Assembly: GCA_034430215.1 (NCBI GenBank)
Contig: DAOUFE010000007.1
Span: 91,966 to 155,965, forward strand
Reading direction: 5' to 3'
Source of the DNA: UBA4782 sp034430215
GTDB taxonomy: Bacteria; Chloroflexota; Anaerolineae; Anaerolineales; Anaerolineaceae
DNA length: 64,000 nucleotides
This document shows positions 51,371-59,856 of this stretch, one piece after another. How positions within the stretch are numbered: position 1 is the stretch's first letter; every line of letters begins with the position of its first letter. The notes under the pieces were generated by a model. The model did no database searches, had not been told where the DNA came from, and saw only the letters and a list, made by a program, of their open reading frames with translations. A program made the position numbers and the translations under genes.

Positions 51371-51850
51371 ATGATTTCTTCCTCACCTGTTGATCAACAA
51401 TCTGCTCATCGTTTTTTCTCTGTGAATTGCTTTAACAAAACATGGGAATTGATGAGTAAACCCGATCGAACACCAGAAGAAGATGAGTCAATGGTACTTC
51501 AGGCGGTAACATCCTACTGGCATTGGACACAGCGCGATGACGTAACACCAACCAATCTCTCGATAGGACTCTGGCAGCTAAGCCGGGTCTATTCTCTGGT
51601 GAAGAATGAACGCAGCGCCCAAATTTTTGCTCAAAAATGCCTGGATCTCAGTGAAAAGAAGGGTGTCGAGCCTTTCTACATCGGATATGCCCATGAGGCG
51701 ATGGCAAGAGCCGCCTTGATCCGTGGAGACCACGATCAGGCTCAAAAACATTTGTTGTTGGGGTTACAGGAATTGCAAAAAGTAACGGATGCAGAAGAAA
51801 AACATCTGCTACATTCCGACCTGCACGAAATCCAGATGAGAATTGCTTAA
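51371..51850 (+). CDS. Small TPR-like helical protein of unknown function
   Basis: A 159-residue soluble protein, predicted all helical. Segments such as WQLSRVYSLVKNERSAQIFAQKCLDLSEK and AMARAALIRGDHDQAQKHLLLGLQEL have the small/large residue spacing of tetratricopeptide helices. A GGTGAAAGGAG site precedes the ATG. It stands alone on the plus strand between infC and thrS, interrupting the common thrS-infC-rpmI-rplT order. No function is recognised. Confidence 0.75.
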   Translation: MISSSPVDQQSAHRFFSVNCFNKTWELMSKPDRTPEEDESMVLQAVTSYWHWTQRDDVTPTNLSIGLWQLSRVYSLVKNERSAQIFAQKCLDLSEKKGVEPFYIGYAHEAMARAALIRGDHDQAQKHLLLGLQELQKVTDAEEKHLLHSDLHEIQMRIA

Positions 51851-51863
51851 GTGCAATCATCAA

Positions 51864-51893
51864 AAGGGGCTGTTCCTTCTGATAACAGCCCCT
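51864..51893. terminator. Bidirectional terminator between the TPR-like gene and thrS
   Basis: AGGGGCTGTT and AACAGCCCCT form a 10-bp stem with T-runs on both sides (TTTTTA on plus, TTTTG on minus). It lies 14 bp after both stop codons of two converging genes. Confidence 0.88.
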
Positions 51894-51906
51894 GATTGAT
51901 TTTTAT

Positions 51907-53688
51907 TTAGATTTTCTTTTCTATCGCATCCTTAGCACGTGCCAGGAACTCTGCCAGTGGTAGAGGACCAGGATTTTCACCAGAACGTAGTCGCAATGCA
52001 ACCTGATCCGATTCCATCTCCTTATCGCCAACGACAAGCATATAGGGGATCTTTTGGTTCTGGGCGTCACGGATTTTTGCATTCATTCGTTCTGTCCGAT
52101 CATCAACCTCCACACGTAAGCCCGCTTCTTTTAATTGCTTTTGCACTTTACGGGCATAATCCATGTGTCGGTCAGCAATTGGGATTACAACAGCCTGTAC
52201 CGGGCTCAACCAGACAGGAAAAGCACCGGCGTAGTGTTCAATAAGAATGCCGAAGAAGCGTTCCAGGCTGCCCAGTAATGCACGGTGTACCATGTATGGG
52301 CGATGAGGTTGACCATCTTCTCCAATGTAAACCAGGTCAAATCGTTCAGGTTCATTGAAATCGAATTGGATCGTCGAAAGCTGCCATTCACGATCCAGAG
52401 CATCTTTCACCTTCAGGTCAATTTTTGGACCATAAAATGCACCGCCACCCGGATCGATCTCATAAGGCATATTCGCCCGTTTCAAGGATGCTTCCAGGGC
52501 TTTCTCGGCAGCATCCCATTGTTCAGGATCACCTACAGATTTTTCTGGTTTGGTGCTCAGGAATGCCTTAATCTTCTCAAAGCCAAAAGAACGTAAGATG
52601 TGAAGACTGAAGCTCAATACAAAATCAATTTCGTCAGGCATCTGATCTGGTCTGCAGAAGTGATGTGCATCATCCTGAGTGAAGCCACGCACTCGCATCA
52701 ATCCATGCAATACACCACTGCGCTCGTACCGGTAGACGGTTCCTTTTTCTGCGTATCTCAATGGCAGATCACGATATGAACGCAGACTGCTCTTGTAGAT
52801 ATGCAGGTGGAAGGGGCAGTTCATGGGTTTCAGGTAGTATTGCTGTCCTTCAATATCAATCGGAGAATACATATTTTCTGCATAGAAGCCAAGATGTCCA
52901 CTGGTCTCCCATAAGCTGGCTTTCCCAATGTGCGGGGTGTAGACAAAATCATACCCATTTGCCATATGCTCTTCATCCCAAAAACGCTCTGCCAGCCAGC
53001 GGATCTTTGCACCCTTAGGATGCCAAAGGATCAAACCGGTGCCTACTTCATCATTAGAGCTGTACAGGTCAAGGTCTTTTCCTAATCGGCGATGGTCGCG
53101 TTTTTTGGCTTCTTCCAGCTTCTGCAGATATTCATCCAATTCTTGCTTGTTGTAAAAGGCAGTACCATAAATTCGCTGCAACATCGGGCGGTGTTCATCT
53201 CCGCGCCAATAAGCACCTGCTACATTCATGAGCTTAATTGCCTGAGGATTGATCTCTGAAGTATCTTCCACATGAGGACCCCGGCAAAGGTCAACAAAAG
53301 TATCACTTTGATAGAGGGTCATTTCTGGTTTTTCAGCTAATGGATTACCATCCTCATCCATTGCGCCATGTTCAAGACCATCAATCAATTCAAGCTTGTA
53401 GGGTTGATCCGCAAAAACTTTGCGTGCTTCATCTGCACTGACAACTTTACGAATGAATTTATGCTTGCCAGCGATGATCGTACGCATCTTCTTCTCGATC
53501 TCTTCCAGGTCTTCAGGGGTCAAGCTGCGGGGCAGGTCAAAATCATAGTAGAAACCGTCTTCAATGGCAGGGCCAATAGCAATTTTTGCAGTGGGAAATT
53601 TTTGCAGCACTGCTTCAGCCATGACATGTGCGGTTGAGTGGCGGATCCGATATAACAAACTTTTCTCGTAATTCTCTTTCTCGTTCAT
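51907..53688 (-). CDS. thrS: Threonyl-tRNA synthetase
   Basis: A 593-residue class II synthetase. The ATG at 53688 has AGGAGG before it and is preferred to an upstream open-frame start. The protein begins directly with the editing (N2) domain, LYRIRHSTAHVMAEAV with the HxxxH pair, so the N-terminal TGS domain present in most ThrS is missing. Catalytic-domain marks are MNCPFHLHIY (zinc Cys), the His of the conserved SVR loop, and VHRALLGSLERF. The C-terminal anticodon domain ends the protein. Upstream is a T-box leader. Confidence 0.96.
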   Translation of the reverse strand: MNEKENYEKSLLYRIRHSTAHVMAEAVLQKFPTAKIAIGPAIEDGFYYDFDLPRSLTPEDLEEIEKKMRTIIAGKHKFIRKVVSADEARKVFADQPYKLELIDGLEHGAMDEDGNPLAEKPEMTLYQSDTFVDLCRGPHVEDTSEINPQAIKLMNVAGAYWRGDEHRPMLQRIYGTAFYNKQELDEYLQKLEEAKKRDHRRLGKDLDLYSSNDEVGTGLILWHPKGAKIRWLAERFWDEEHMANGYDFVYTPHIGKASLWETSGHLGFYAENMYSPIDIEGQQYYLKPMNCPFHLHIYKSSLRSYRDLPLRYAEKGTVYRYERSGVLHGLMRVRGFTQDDAHHFCRPDQMPDEIDFVLSFSLHILRSFGFEKIKAFLSTKPEKSVGDPEQWDAAEKALEASLKRANMPYEIDPGGGAFYGPKIDLKVKDALDREWQLSTIQFDFNEPERFDLVYIGEDGQPHRPYMVHRALLGSLERFFGILIEHYAGAFPVWLSPVQAVVIPIADRHMDYARKVQKQLKEAGLRVEVDDRTERMNAKIRDAQNQKIPYMLVVGDKEMESDQVALRLRSGENPGPLPLAEFLARAKDAIEKKI

Positions 53689-53714
53689 ATCTTCCTCCTG
53701 TGGTATCACAAGTA

Positions 53715-53950
53715 CATTAAAAAACAAAACGACCCTTGCCCTGGGGCAAGAGTCTCTCTCAGCGGTTCCACCCAGATTAACCTGGAATCAGGTCATCTCG
53801 TTATACCGGTAACGGTGGTTTCCCGTCTTCCTTATCAGTGTGAACTGTTCAGGTTGCCGCTCGCAGATGGTTTTCACCGGTTATTCCGAAGGAGAATTTC
53901 AGCCTGTGTTCTCCTCTCTCTGTCGGGATTTACCCGGATACTCGTTCTGG
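53715..53950 (-). promoter_or_regulatory. T-box leader of thrS
   Basis: The minus strand carries the T-box TCTGGGTGGAACC (53763-53775) followed by a terminator stem CTCTTGCCCCAGGGCAAGGG (53733-53752) and a T-rich run (53719-53730). Upstream are an AGAGAGAGGAGAA element and several ACC triplets, one of which should be the threonine specifier. Known mechanism: uncharged tRNA-Thr prevents termination. Confidence 0.92.
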
Positions 53951-53970
53951 TCAATGCGTTTATGTTTGTG

Positions 53971-54044
53971 TGGGCGGTATAGGACTCGAACCTACGGCCT
54001 TTGCGATGTCAACGCAACGCTCTAACCAACTGAGCTAACCGCCC
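53971..54044 (-). tRNA. tRNA-Val (GAC)
   Basis: The minus strand gives GGGCGGT...ACCGCCC with D-arm AGCTCAGTTGGTTAGAGC and anticodon loop TTGACAT, so the anticodon is GAC. Discriminator A fits tRNA-Val. It lies just upstream of the thrS T-box leader in the same direction. Confidence 0.96.
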
Positions 54045-54122
54045 GAACAGATGAAATTATACCTGAATCAGCGATTTATGCAAGATGAAATTTTTATCCA
54101 ATGCTAGTTGCTAACCTGGCAC

Positions 54123-54468
54123 CTACCCCCGCTGCAGCCAACCCAGTCCTGAACTTCCCAATTAATTTACAATTCCACACATGATCTGCCCAGACATCAG
54201 CAACATGAGACTTCCATAGCTATAAGTAGAGAAAGTGATATACGCTCCCAGAAACCCAACCGTGAGTAATAGTTTCAATTTTAGGTCAATATGAAGTCAT
54301 TCAGTAGAAACAGACATGATCAACCCAAGTACAAAGGATCCCAGCATGTTGATTACAGATGTCCCATGGGGAAGGAAGTATCAGGTTGCTTTTAGAAAAA
54401 TTCTGAAGCCCAGTATCGGGCATTTTTCCCATGACGGCTCCAAGTGATATCAGTAATACTTTTTCCAA
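54123..54468 (-). pseudogene. crcB: Decayed crcB (fluoride channel) gene
   Basis: The minus strand encodes, in broken frames, the pieces of a CrcB/Fluc protein: LLISLGAVMG, NARYWASEFF, then GTSVINMLGSFVLGLIMS and LLLTVGFLGAYITFSTYSYG. GFLGAYITFSTYSYE-type sequence is the family core. There are at least two frameshifts (after VMGK and before GTSV) and in-frame stops after STE and IVN. The remnant is near full length. Fluoride export must depend on another copy or another protein. Confidence 0.85.
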
Positions 54469-54616
54469 GCCTTAAAGTTACCTTTGCGAGACAAAAAACC
54501 TCTGCAAATGAATGGTTTCATTGGCAGAAGCCATAAACCATTAGACGGTCTTTATTGAATGAGCTTCATCACTCGGAAGTTTTTCTATTCAGATGGAAAT
54601 TATCAATCAATAATTG

Positions 54617-55132
54617 TCAGGGTCCAAACTGGAGAGGAATATATATCTCTCCAGCCAATATTTCTTCTTTTGTTTTCAGGGTATATAACGTGAATTCAAC
54701 AGTGGTATCTATCCCTGCCATCGGGCCTGCACAGTATAGATAATTGGGATGATCGGTGCGTGTGAAGCAGGTATATTTTTTATTTTTGTCAACGATCAAC
54801 GAATAATCCCCCGTCACAGGTTTATCGTTTTCGAAGGTGACAAGGTATTGCCAGTTCGGTAAAGGACCATGCGTAAGAAGTCGAAATAATACAGGTGGAA
54901 TAGTCTCAGTTGGGGTAAATATTTTTGTCGCAGTTGAGGAGGGTTCTCTTGTTGGAAGCAGGGTCGGTATCAACTCTGGAGTAGGTGTTTGCGTGCTTGT
55001 TGGAAGAAAGTTGGTTTCAACCATCGAAGTAACTGAAGGCTTGTCTTGCAAAGGGGATTGGGAACAAGAAACCAACCATCCGATGCATAAAAAGGGGAAT
55101 AACAAGTAAAGAAAAAAGTAACTCTTCTTCAT
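54617..55132 (-). CDS. Lipoprotein with Thr/Pro-rich linker, unknown function
   Basis: A protein of 171 residues from the ATG at 55132 (MKKSYFFLYL), which gives a standard signal; an ATG six residues upstream is also in frame. The lipobox is WLVSC. A linker rich in TPTPE/TPTE units follows to about residue 80, then a 90-residue domain with YLVTFENDKPVTGDYSLIVDKNKKYTCF and two Cys. No family is recognised. It is monocistronic and divergent from the GntR-controlled cluster. Confidence 0.72.
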   Translation of the reverse strand: MKKSYFFLYLLFPFLCIGWLVSCSQSPLQDKPSVTSMVETNFLPTSTQTPTPELIPTLLPTREPSSTATKIFTPTETIPPVLFRLLTHGPLPNWQYLVTFENDKPVTGDYSLIVDKNKKYTCFTRTDHPNYLYCAGPMAGIDTTVEFTLYTLKTKEEILAGEIYIPLQFGP

Positions 55133-55274
55133 TTTGAAAACCTTCAACAATTATAGCCGCTCATGAGAGTATTTTGATCATGTCGTTAAAACTACTAAAA
55201 GACATTTTTATAGAAGGTCAGAGATTAATTTCCTATTTAAATTCTTTAATATACCTCTAACAATCAATATACCA

Positions 55275-55439
55275 TATACCACTTTGTGAAATTCACTAAA
55301 TATTCGATTTTTTGCCAAATTTTCCTACTTGAATTCAGAGATTTTCGTTATATAATAGGTAAATAGCTTCGGTTTTTCCTCATTTATTGGTAATATTTTT
55401 ACAAAATTGCTCTTATTGTTAGTTCGTGTATACCACTTT
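55275..55439 (+). promoter_or_regulatory. Promoter and repeated candidate operators before the GntR gene
   Basis: This AT-rich gap of 332 bp contains TTGAAT (55329-55334), a 16-bp spacer and TATAAT (55351-55356). The 11-mer TATACCACTTT occurs twice, at 55275-55285 and 55429-55439, flanking the promoter; the second is within GTGTATACCAC, close to the GTnTATACnAC-like operators of HutC-type GntR regulators. AAGTGGT recurs in reverse at the ribosome-binding site (55473-55479). Autoregulation is likely. Confidence 0.55.
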
Positions 55440-55482
55440 TTAGATTTATTGAAATAATATTGCTTCAATAAGGAAGTGGTTT

Positions 55483-56226
55483 GTGGTGCATGATGTATTC
55501 AATAAGCCTCTATATGTGCGTATTCAGGAACATATTGCCGAATTGATCCTGTCTGGAAAACTGTCACCCGAAACTAAAATTCAGTCCGAGCGAGATTTCA
55601 GTGACGATTTGGGTGTAAGCCGGATGACAGTTCGGAAAGCGCTAACTGAATTAGTCAATGAAGGTCTGCTGGAGCGCAGGCATGGCTCTGGTACCTATGT
55701 CGCTAAACCCAAGGTAACTTATGAATCTCAGGAATTGGTGGATTACATCAAAACGATGCAGATCCGCAATATAGCGACCACGTCCCAATTACTTGAGTTT
55801 GATGAAATTGTCGCCAGCCGTAGATTGGCTGAAACCCTTCAAATTGAAATTGGGGATCCAATATTTCGCATTGGTTTGTTACGTTTTGCTAATCGCATTC
55901 CGGTTATCCTGGAACGCATTTTCTTTCCCTTTGAAACTTTTCCAGATCTACAAGAATGGGATCTGGAAAAAAGTTCTTATATTGATCTGCTCACCGATGT
56001 ATACAAGAAAAAATTAGGATTATTTTCTCAAACGGTCGAAGCTGTATCAGCAACGGATGAAATTGCCCGGCAATTAAGAGTGGATGAAGGTTCTCCTATC
56101 CTCATGCTAGTAAAGATCATCCATAACGAAGAGGATGGAAAACCAATAGTAATGGCGCACGATTATTTGCGCAGTGATTACGCACGCATCCATACCAATC
56201 TCGAATTAAATAAACTGGTGAAATAG
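55483..56226 (+). CDS. GntR-family regulator with UTRA domain (HutC type)
   Basis: A 247-residue regulator. The start is GTG at 55483 with AAGGAAG 6-12 bp upstream. The winged helix covers residues 1-75: YVRIQEHIAELILSGKLSPETKIQSERDFS, GVSRMTVRKALTELV and ERRHGSGTYV. The UTRA effector domain follows, with PIFRIGLLRFANRIPVILERIFFP and PILMLVKIIHNEEDGKPIVMAHDYLRSDY in parts. UTRA domains bind small molecules such as sugar phosphates or amino-acid derivatives. It is the first gene of a seven-gene run and most likely controls it. Confidence 0.93.
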   Translation: MVHDVFNKPLYVRIQEHIAELILSGKLSPETKIQSERDFSDDLGVSRMTVRKALTELVNEGLLERRHGSGTYVAKPKVTYESQELVDYIKTMQIRNIATTSQLLEFDEIVASRRLAETLQIEIGDPIFRIGLLRFANRIPVILERIFFPFETFPDLQEWDLEKSSYIDLLTDVYKKKLGLFSQTVEAVSATDEIARQLRVDEGSPILMLVKIIHNEEDGKPIVMAHDYLRSDYARIHTNLELNKLVK

Positions 56227-56322
56227 GTTGGTCGGGTAAGAAAGGAGGGATAAGTAAATTTTAAAAAGGTTTGCCATTACCTGCAAGTGTAAGAAACTAC
56301 AACGAAAGATAGGAGGAAAGTT

Positions 56323-57942
56323 ATGACAGAAATGAATGCCCCTGCAGGAATTGGGGACAAAAAGTTATATGCTCGAAAAAGTTCTGGTCTGGTACGCACG
56401 ATCGGAGTTTTCGGCGCAATGGTTTTTGGCGTCCACTGTATCAGTCTGTCATCTTCAGGATTGATTCCTTTCTCATGGGTGGCAGGTGTTTGGCCAGGTA
56501 GCAGCATCATTGGTGTTCTAACCGTCGCTATGTTCTTCTGCCTGTTCCACGCCTATACCTATTCAGTCATTGGCGCGACAATGCCACGCTCTGCTTCAGA
56601 TTACACCCTGGGCAGCCGTACTCTCAGCGCTCCCCTGGCATTTGCAGCCAGTTGGACTCTGGTTATTTTCAGCGCCATGGTGGCTGGATCTTTGATCGCC
56701 TGGATCCCAAAGACCGCTATCCCTGTGCTTTTCCGCACCATGGGTATTGTTTTGGGGAATGCTTCCTTAATCGCATTTGCCGATTATTCATCGACGAAAG
56801 CAGGCATCATCCTCATTGGCTCCATTTGCACCCTGATCGTTTTTGTATTGATGATTCTACCAACCAAAACGATCTTGAAGATCCTGGAAGTTGGATTCTT
56901 CCTGGGTATTGCTGCCTGGATAATCATCTACTTCCAGCTCGGTTCAGCAAAAGCAGATGCTTTCCCAGCTGCCTGGGATAAATTCATGGGAGATGGAAGC
57001 TATGCTGCCCGAATTGAACTGGCAAAAGCAAATGGTATGGTTACCAATCCAAATGTAGCTATGATGACCCTGGCAGGCCTGATCATGGGCTTCTGGGTCT
57101 TCTATGGCTATTACATTCCAACTTTCTTCGCTGGCGAAGTCAAACAGGCTGAGAAAACCTTGCTTGCTGGTTCCTGGTCATCCCTTCTGGTCACCTGGGC
57201 GATCTTCGTAGTGGCAGCCATTATGCTGCAACGACTGGTACCATTGGAATGGATTGCTGCTGAAAGCTATTTAAGCAATGCAGGAGTGGCGGATGCAAAT
57301 CCAATGCCGTGGATCACTTTCTACGCAGCCATTCTTAAACCAAGCATGATCCTGCTTTGGATCGTCGCTATTGCCTGGATTTACACACTGATCAACCTCG
57401 CCCAAACATACTTCTTCTATTGCAGCCGTATCATTTTCGCCTGGTCATTCGACCGCCTCATCCCAGAAAAAGTATGCTACATTCACCCCAAGCTTCATAG
57501 CCCCATTATCGCTATTCTTATTATTGCGATTATCGCTGAGATCGGCGTCATTGACGCAGCAACGGGTAGTGTCATGGGCGCACAATTGAATTTCGTGTTC
57601 TTCGCAGTGTGTACACAGCTTGTTCCAGTAACAGCAGTAACCTTGCTTCCATTCACCAAGCCTGAGATCTTTGAAAACGCCAGTGGATTCGTGAAGAGAA
57701 AAATCGGGAAAGTTCCTGTAATCACGATCATCGGTGGCATCACCCTGGCTTACTTGCTCTGGATGCTGATTGCTTCCTTCTTGTTCCCAGCAGTTGGTGG
57801 AAGAATCGGGGCTGGAACGCTGCTTACCCTTGCAGCCTTCATTGGTTCTGGTTTCCTGGTGTTCTATGTAGCCAGAGCATACCGTATGAAGAAAGAAGGC
57901 ATCGATATTAACTGGACGTTCAAGTCCATCCCACCCGTATAA
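56323..57942 (+). CDS. APC-superfamily amino-acid/amine permease
   Basis: A 539-residue transporter with about 12-14 membrane helices. The N-terminal RKSSGLVRTIGVFGAMVFGVHCISLSSSG (18-46, in parts) with the GhhhG loop and YSVIGATMPRSASDYTLGSR after helix 2 are APC-type features. AGGAGGAAAG is 5 bp before the ATG. Its place between a UTRA regulator and catabolic-looking enzymes suggests uptake of the inducing compound, possibly an amino acid or aminated sugar. Substrate unknown. Confidence 0.88.
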   Translation: MTEMNAPAGIGDKKLYARKSSGLVRTIGVFGAMVFGVHCISLSSSGLIPFSWVAGVWPGSSIIGVLTVAMFFCLFHAYTYSVIGATMPRSASDYTLGSRTLSAPLAFAASWTLVIFSAMVAGSLIAWIPKTAIPVLFRTMGIVLGNASLIAFADYSSTKAGIILIGSICTLIVFVLMILPTKTILKILEVGFFLGIAAWIIIYFQLGSAKADAFPAAWDKFMGDGSYAARIELAKANGMVTNPNVAMMTLAGLIMGFWVFYGYYIPTFFAGEVKQAEKTLLAGSWSSLLVTWAIFVVAAIMLQRLVPLEWIAAESYLSNAGVADANPMPWITFYAAILKPSMILLWIVAIAWIYTLINLAQTYFFYCSRIIFAWSFDRLIPEKVCYIHPKLHSPIIAILIIAIIAEIGVIDAATGSVMGAQLNFVFFAVCTQLVPVTAVTLLPFTKPEIFENASGFVKRKIGKVPVITIIGGITLAYLLWMLIASFLFPAVGGRIGAGTLLTLAAFIGSGFLVFYVARAYRMKKEGIDINWTFKSIPPV

Positions 57943-58027
57943 CCTATTTACGATATTTGGCTCCCTGAAAATGAGAAGAAATTCTCTGAGGTATCCATCC
58001 CTCCAGGGAGCCTTTTTGGAGCATTTC

Positions 58028-59008
58028 ATGAAACTTGGATTTAAACCTCAGCAAAGCAAAATAACCCGAATTCTCTTTGGTTCAGACTTCCATGGTTCCG
58101 ATATTGTCTATCGGAAATTCATCTCCGCAGCATTTCAGTATCAAGCAGATGTTTTGATCGTTGGTGGAGATGTTACCGGGAAAGCTATGGTTCCAGTTAT
58201 TAATCATGGGAACGGGAAATATACAAGCTCATTGTTTGGAAAAGATTTGTCAGCAAAGAATAATGATGAACTGGAAAAGATCAAAAAAGATATTTCCAAT
58301 GTAGGTTTTTACCCCATTGTTATCAGCCAGGATGAAGCGGATGACCTGGAATCCCATCCAGAAAAAATGGCAGCCCGGTTTGAAAATGAAATGTGTGAAA
58401 GAGTAAGATCCTGGATGCAGATCGCCGATGAGAAGCTGACTCCCAATCATAAAACCCTCTTTTTTATGGCAGGGAATGACGATCTGGCTTCGATTGATAA
58501 CACCATTGCTGAATTTCCTAATGTCCATAACCCCGACATGGCACGATTTGAAATCGAAGGAGGATATGAGATTTTAGGACTTTCTGCAGCCAATATGACA
58601 CCCTGGTGCTGCGCTCGAGATTTGGAAGAACCAGACCTGCAGGCTAAACTCGATCAACTTGCTGCTCTCGTTCAAAAACCTGAAACTGCGATCACAGTAC
58701 TTCATGTACCTCCATACAATTCCTCATTAGATTCCTGCCCCGAACTGGATAAGAACCTGAAACTTGTTACCAGGGGTGGTCAAGTTGTAATGAAAGCCGC
58801 TGGCGCGCAAGCGGTAAATAACTTCTTGGAAAAAGTACAGCCATTATTGTCCCTTCATGGGCACATTCATGAATCCCCAGGACACATTCACATTGGTCGC
58901 ACTCTGGCAATTAATGCTGGAAGCGAATATGCAGAGGCCATTCTCAAGGCAGCCATCATCAATCTGGAAAATGGCAAAGTCAAAGGTCACATGATGATTT
59001 CTGGTTGA
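58028..59008 (+). CDS. Calcineurin-like metallophosphoesterase
   Basis: A 326-residue phosphoesterase. The metal-binding motifs are in order: GSDFHGSD (D-x-H), GGDVTGK (GD), GNDD (GN[H/D]), HVPPYN and HGHIHES (GHxH). Two metals would be held to hydrolyse a phosphomonoester or diester. The ATG at 58028 with GGAG upstream is preferred to an earlier open-frame start at 57971. The gene is between the permease and nucleotidyltransferase genes. Substrate unknown. Confidence 0.9.
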   Translation: MKLGFKPQQSKITRILFGSDFHGSDIVYRKFISAAFQYQADVLIVGGDVTGKAMVPVINHGNGKYTSSLFGKDLSAKNNDELEKIKKDISNVGFYPIVISQDEADDLESHPEKMAARFENEMCERVRSWMQIADEKLTPNHKTLFFMAGNDDLASIDNTIAEFPNVHNPDMARFEIEGGYEILGLSAANMTPWCCARDLEEPDLQAKLDQLAALVQKPETAITVLHVPPYNSSLDSCPELDKNLKLVTRGGQVVMKAAGAQAVNNFLEKVQPLLSLHGHIHESPGHIHIGRTLAINAGSEYAEAILKAAIINLENGKVKGHMMISG

Positions 59009-59018
59009 TGGAGGTAAT

Positions 59019-59798
59019 ATGGGAAAATATGGATCAATTATTGAAGATTTTTATACCGAGCGCTCTCGTATTTTGAGTGCTCTTGCAGAAGATCAGAATA
59101 AACATATTGTAATGCGATTGATCGGTGCACTTGCCTTTCGCACCCATTGCCCAAAATATGGCTATATTCAAGATAAATTAGGTCGAGTTTTTACTGATTT
59201 TGATTTTGTTGCCTACCCAAAATATACAAAAGATATTACCAGAGTTTTGACTGAACTGGGTTATGAAGAAGATAAACAAGTTACCCAATTGTTTGGCGAC
59301 AAACGAATGATTTTCCATGATCCTGCATTTGGGCGACATATTGATGTCTTCTACAACTACCTTGATTTTTGCCACACCATCAACTTTATTGGCAGGCTTG
59401 AAGCTGAAGAGATCACCATACCTCTTGCAGAATTATTCCTTGAAAAGATGCAAATTGTTCAGATCAACGAAAAAGACATTATCGATACCATTATGCTGCT
59501 CCTTGAACATCCATTCGGTGAAGGTGACAAAGAAACCATCAATATCAAGGTTTTGGTCAATACATTAACCTCAGATTGGGGCTGGTGGCGAACTACTACA
59601 GCAAACATGCAGTTGGTGGATGACCGCTTGAAAATGTACGAAAATCTTACCCCTGAAGAACGTCAGATCGTCCATTCACGGCTGGAAGAATTACGAAAGA
59701 TCATCGATGAAGCTCCAAAATCTGTAAAGTGGAAAATTCGATCAAAAGTCGGTGACAAAGTTAAATGGTACAAAGATGTTGAAGAATTAACCAGATAG
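59019..59798 (+). CDS. Nucleotidyltransferase-like protein (divergent Pol-beta superfamily)
   Basis: A 259-residue protein. RLIGALAFRTHCP (33-45) is followed by RVFTDFDFVAY with Asp60 and Asp62, and GRHIDVFYN with Asp109. These sit as the three carboxylates of MNT/Pol-beta-type nucleotidyltransferases, though the Gly-Ser loop is altered to IGALAF. C-terminal sequence is helical and charged. It starts 10 bp after the metallophosphoesterase stop with a GGAGGT site. It might add or transfer a nucleotide to a small molecule made by the cluster; that is inference. Confidence 0.75.
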   Translation: MGKYGSIIEDFYTERSRILSALAEDQNKHIVMRLIGALAFRTHCPKYGYIQDKLGRVFTDFDFVAYPKYTKDITRVLTELGYEEDKQVTQLFGDKRMIFHDPAFGRHIDVFYNYLDFCHTINFIGRLEAEEITIPLAELFLEKMQIVQINEKDIIDTIMLLLEHPFGEGDKETINIKVLVNTLTSDWGWWRTTTANMQLVDDRLKMYENLTPEERQIVHSRLEELRKIIDEAPKSVKWKIRSKVGDKVKWYKDVEELTR

Positions 59799-59856
59799 TT
59801 TGGTTGCAAAGAACGAACCTGCGAGCAGGTTCTCAAATAAGGAGAATTGCATACTC

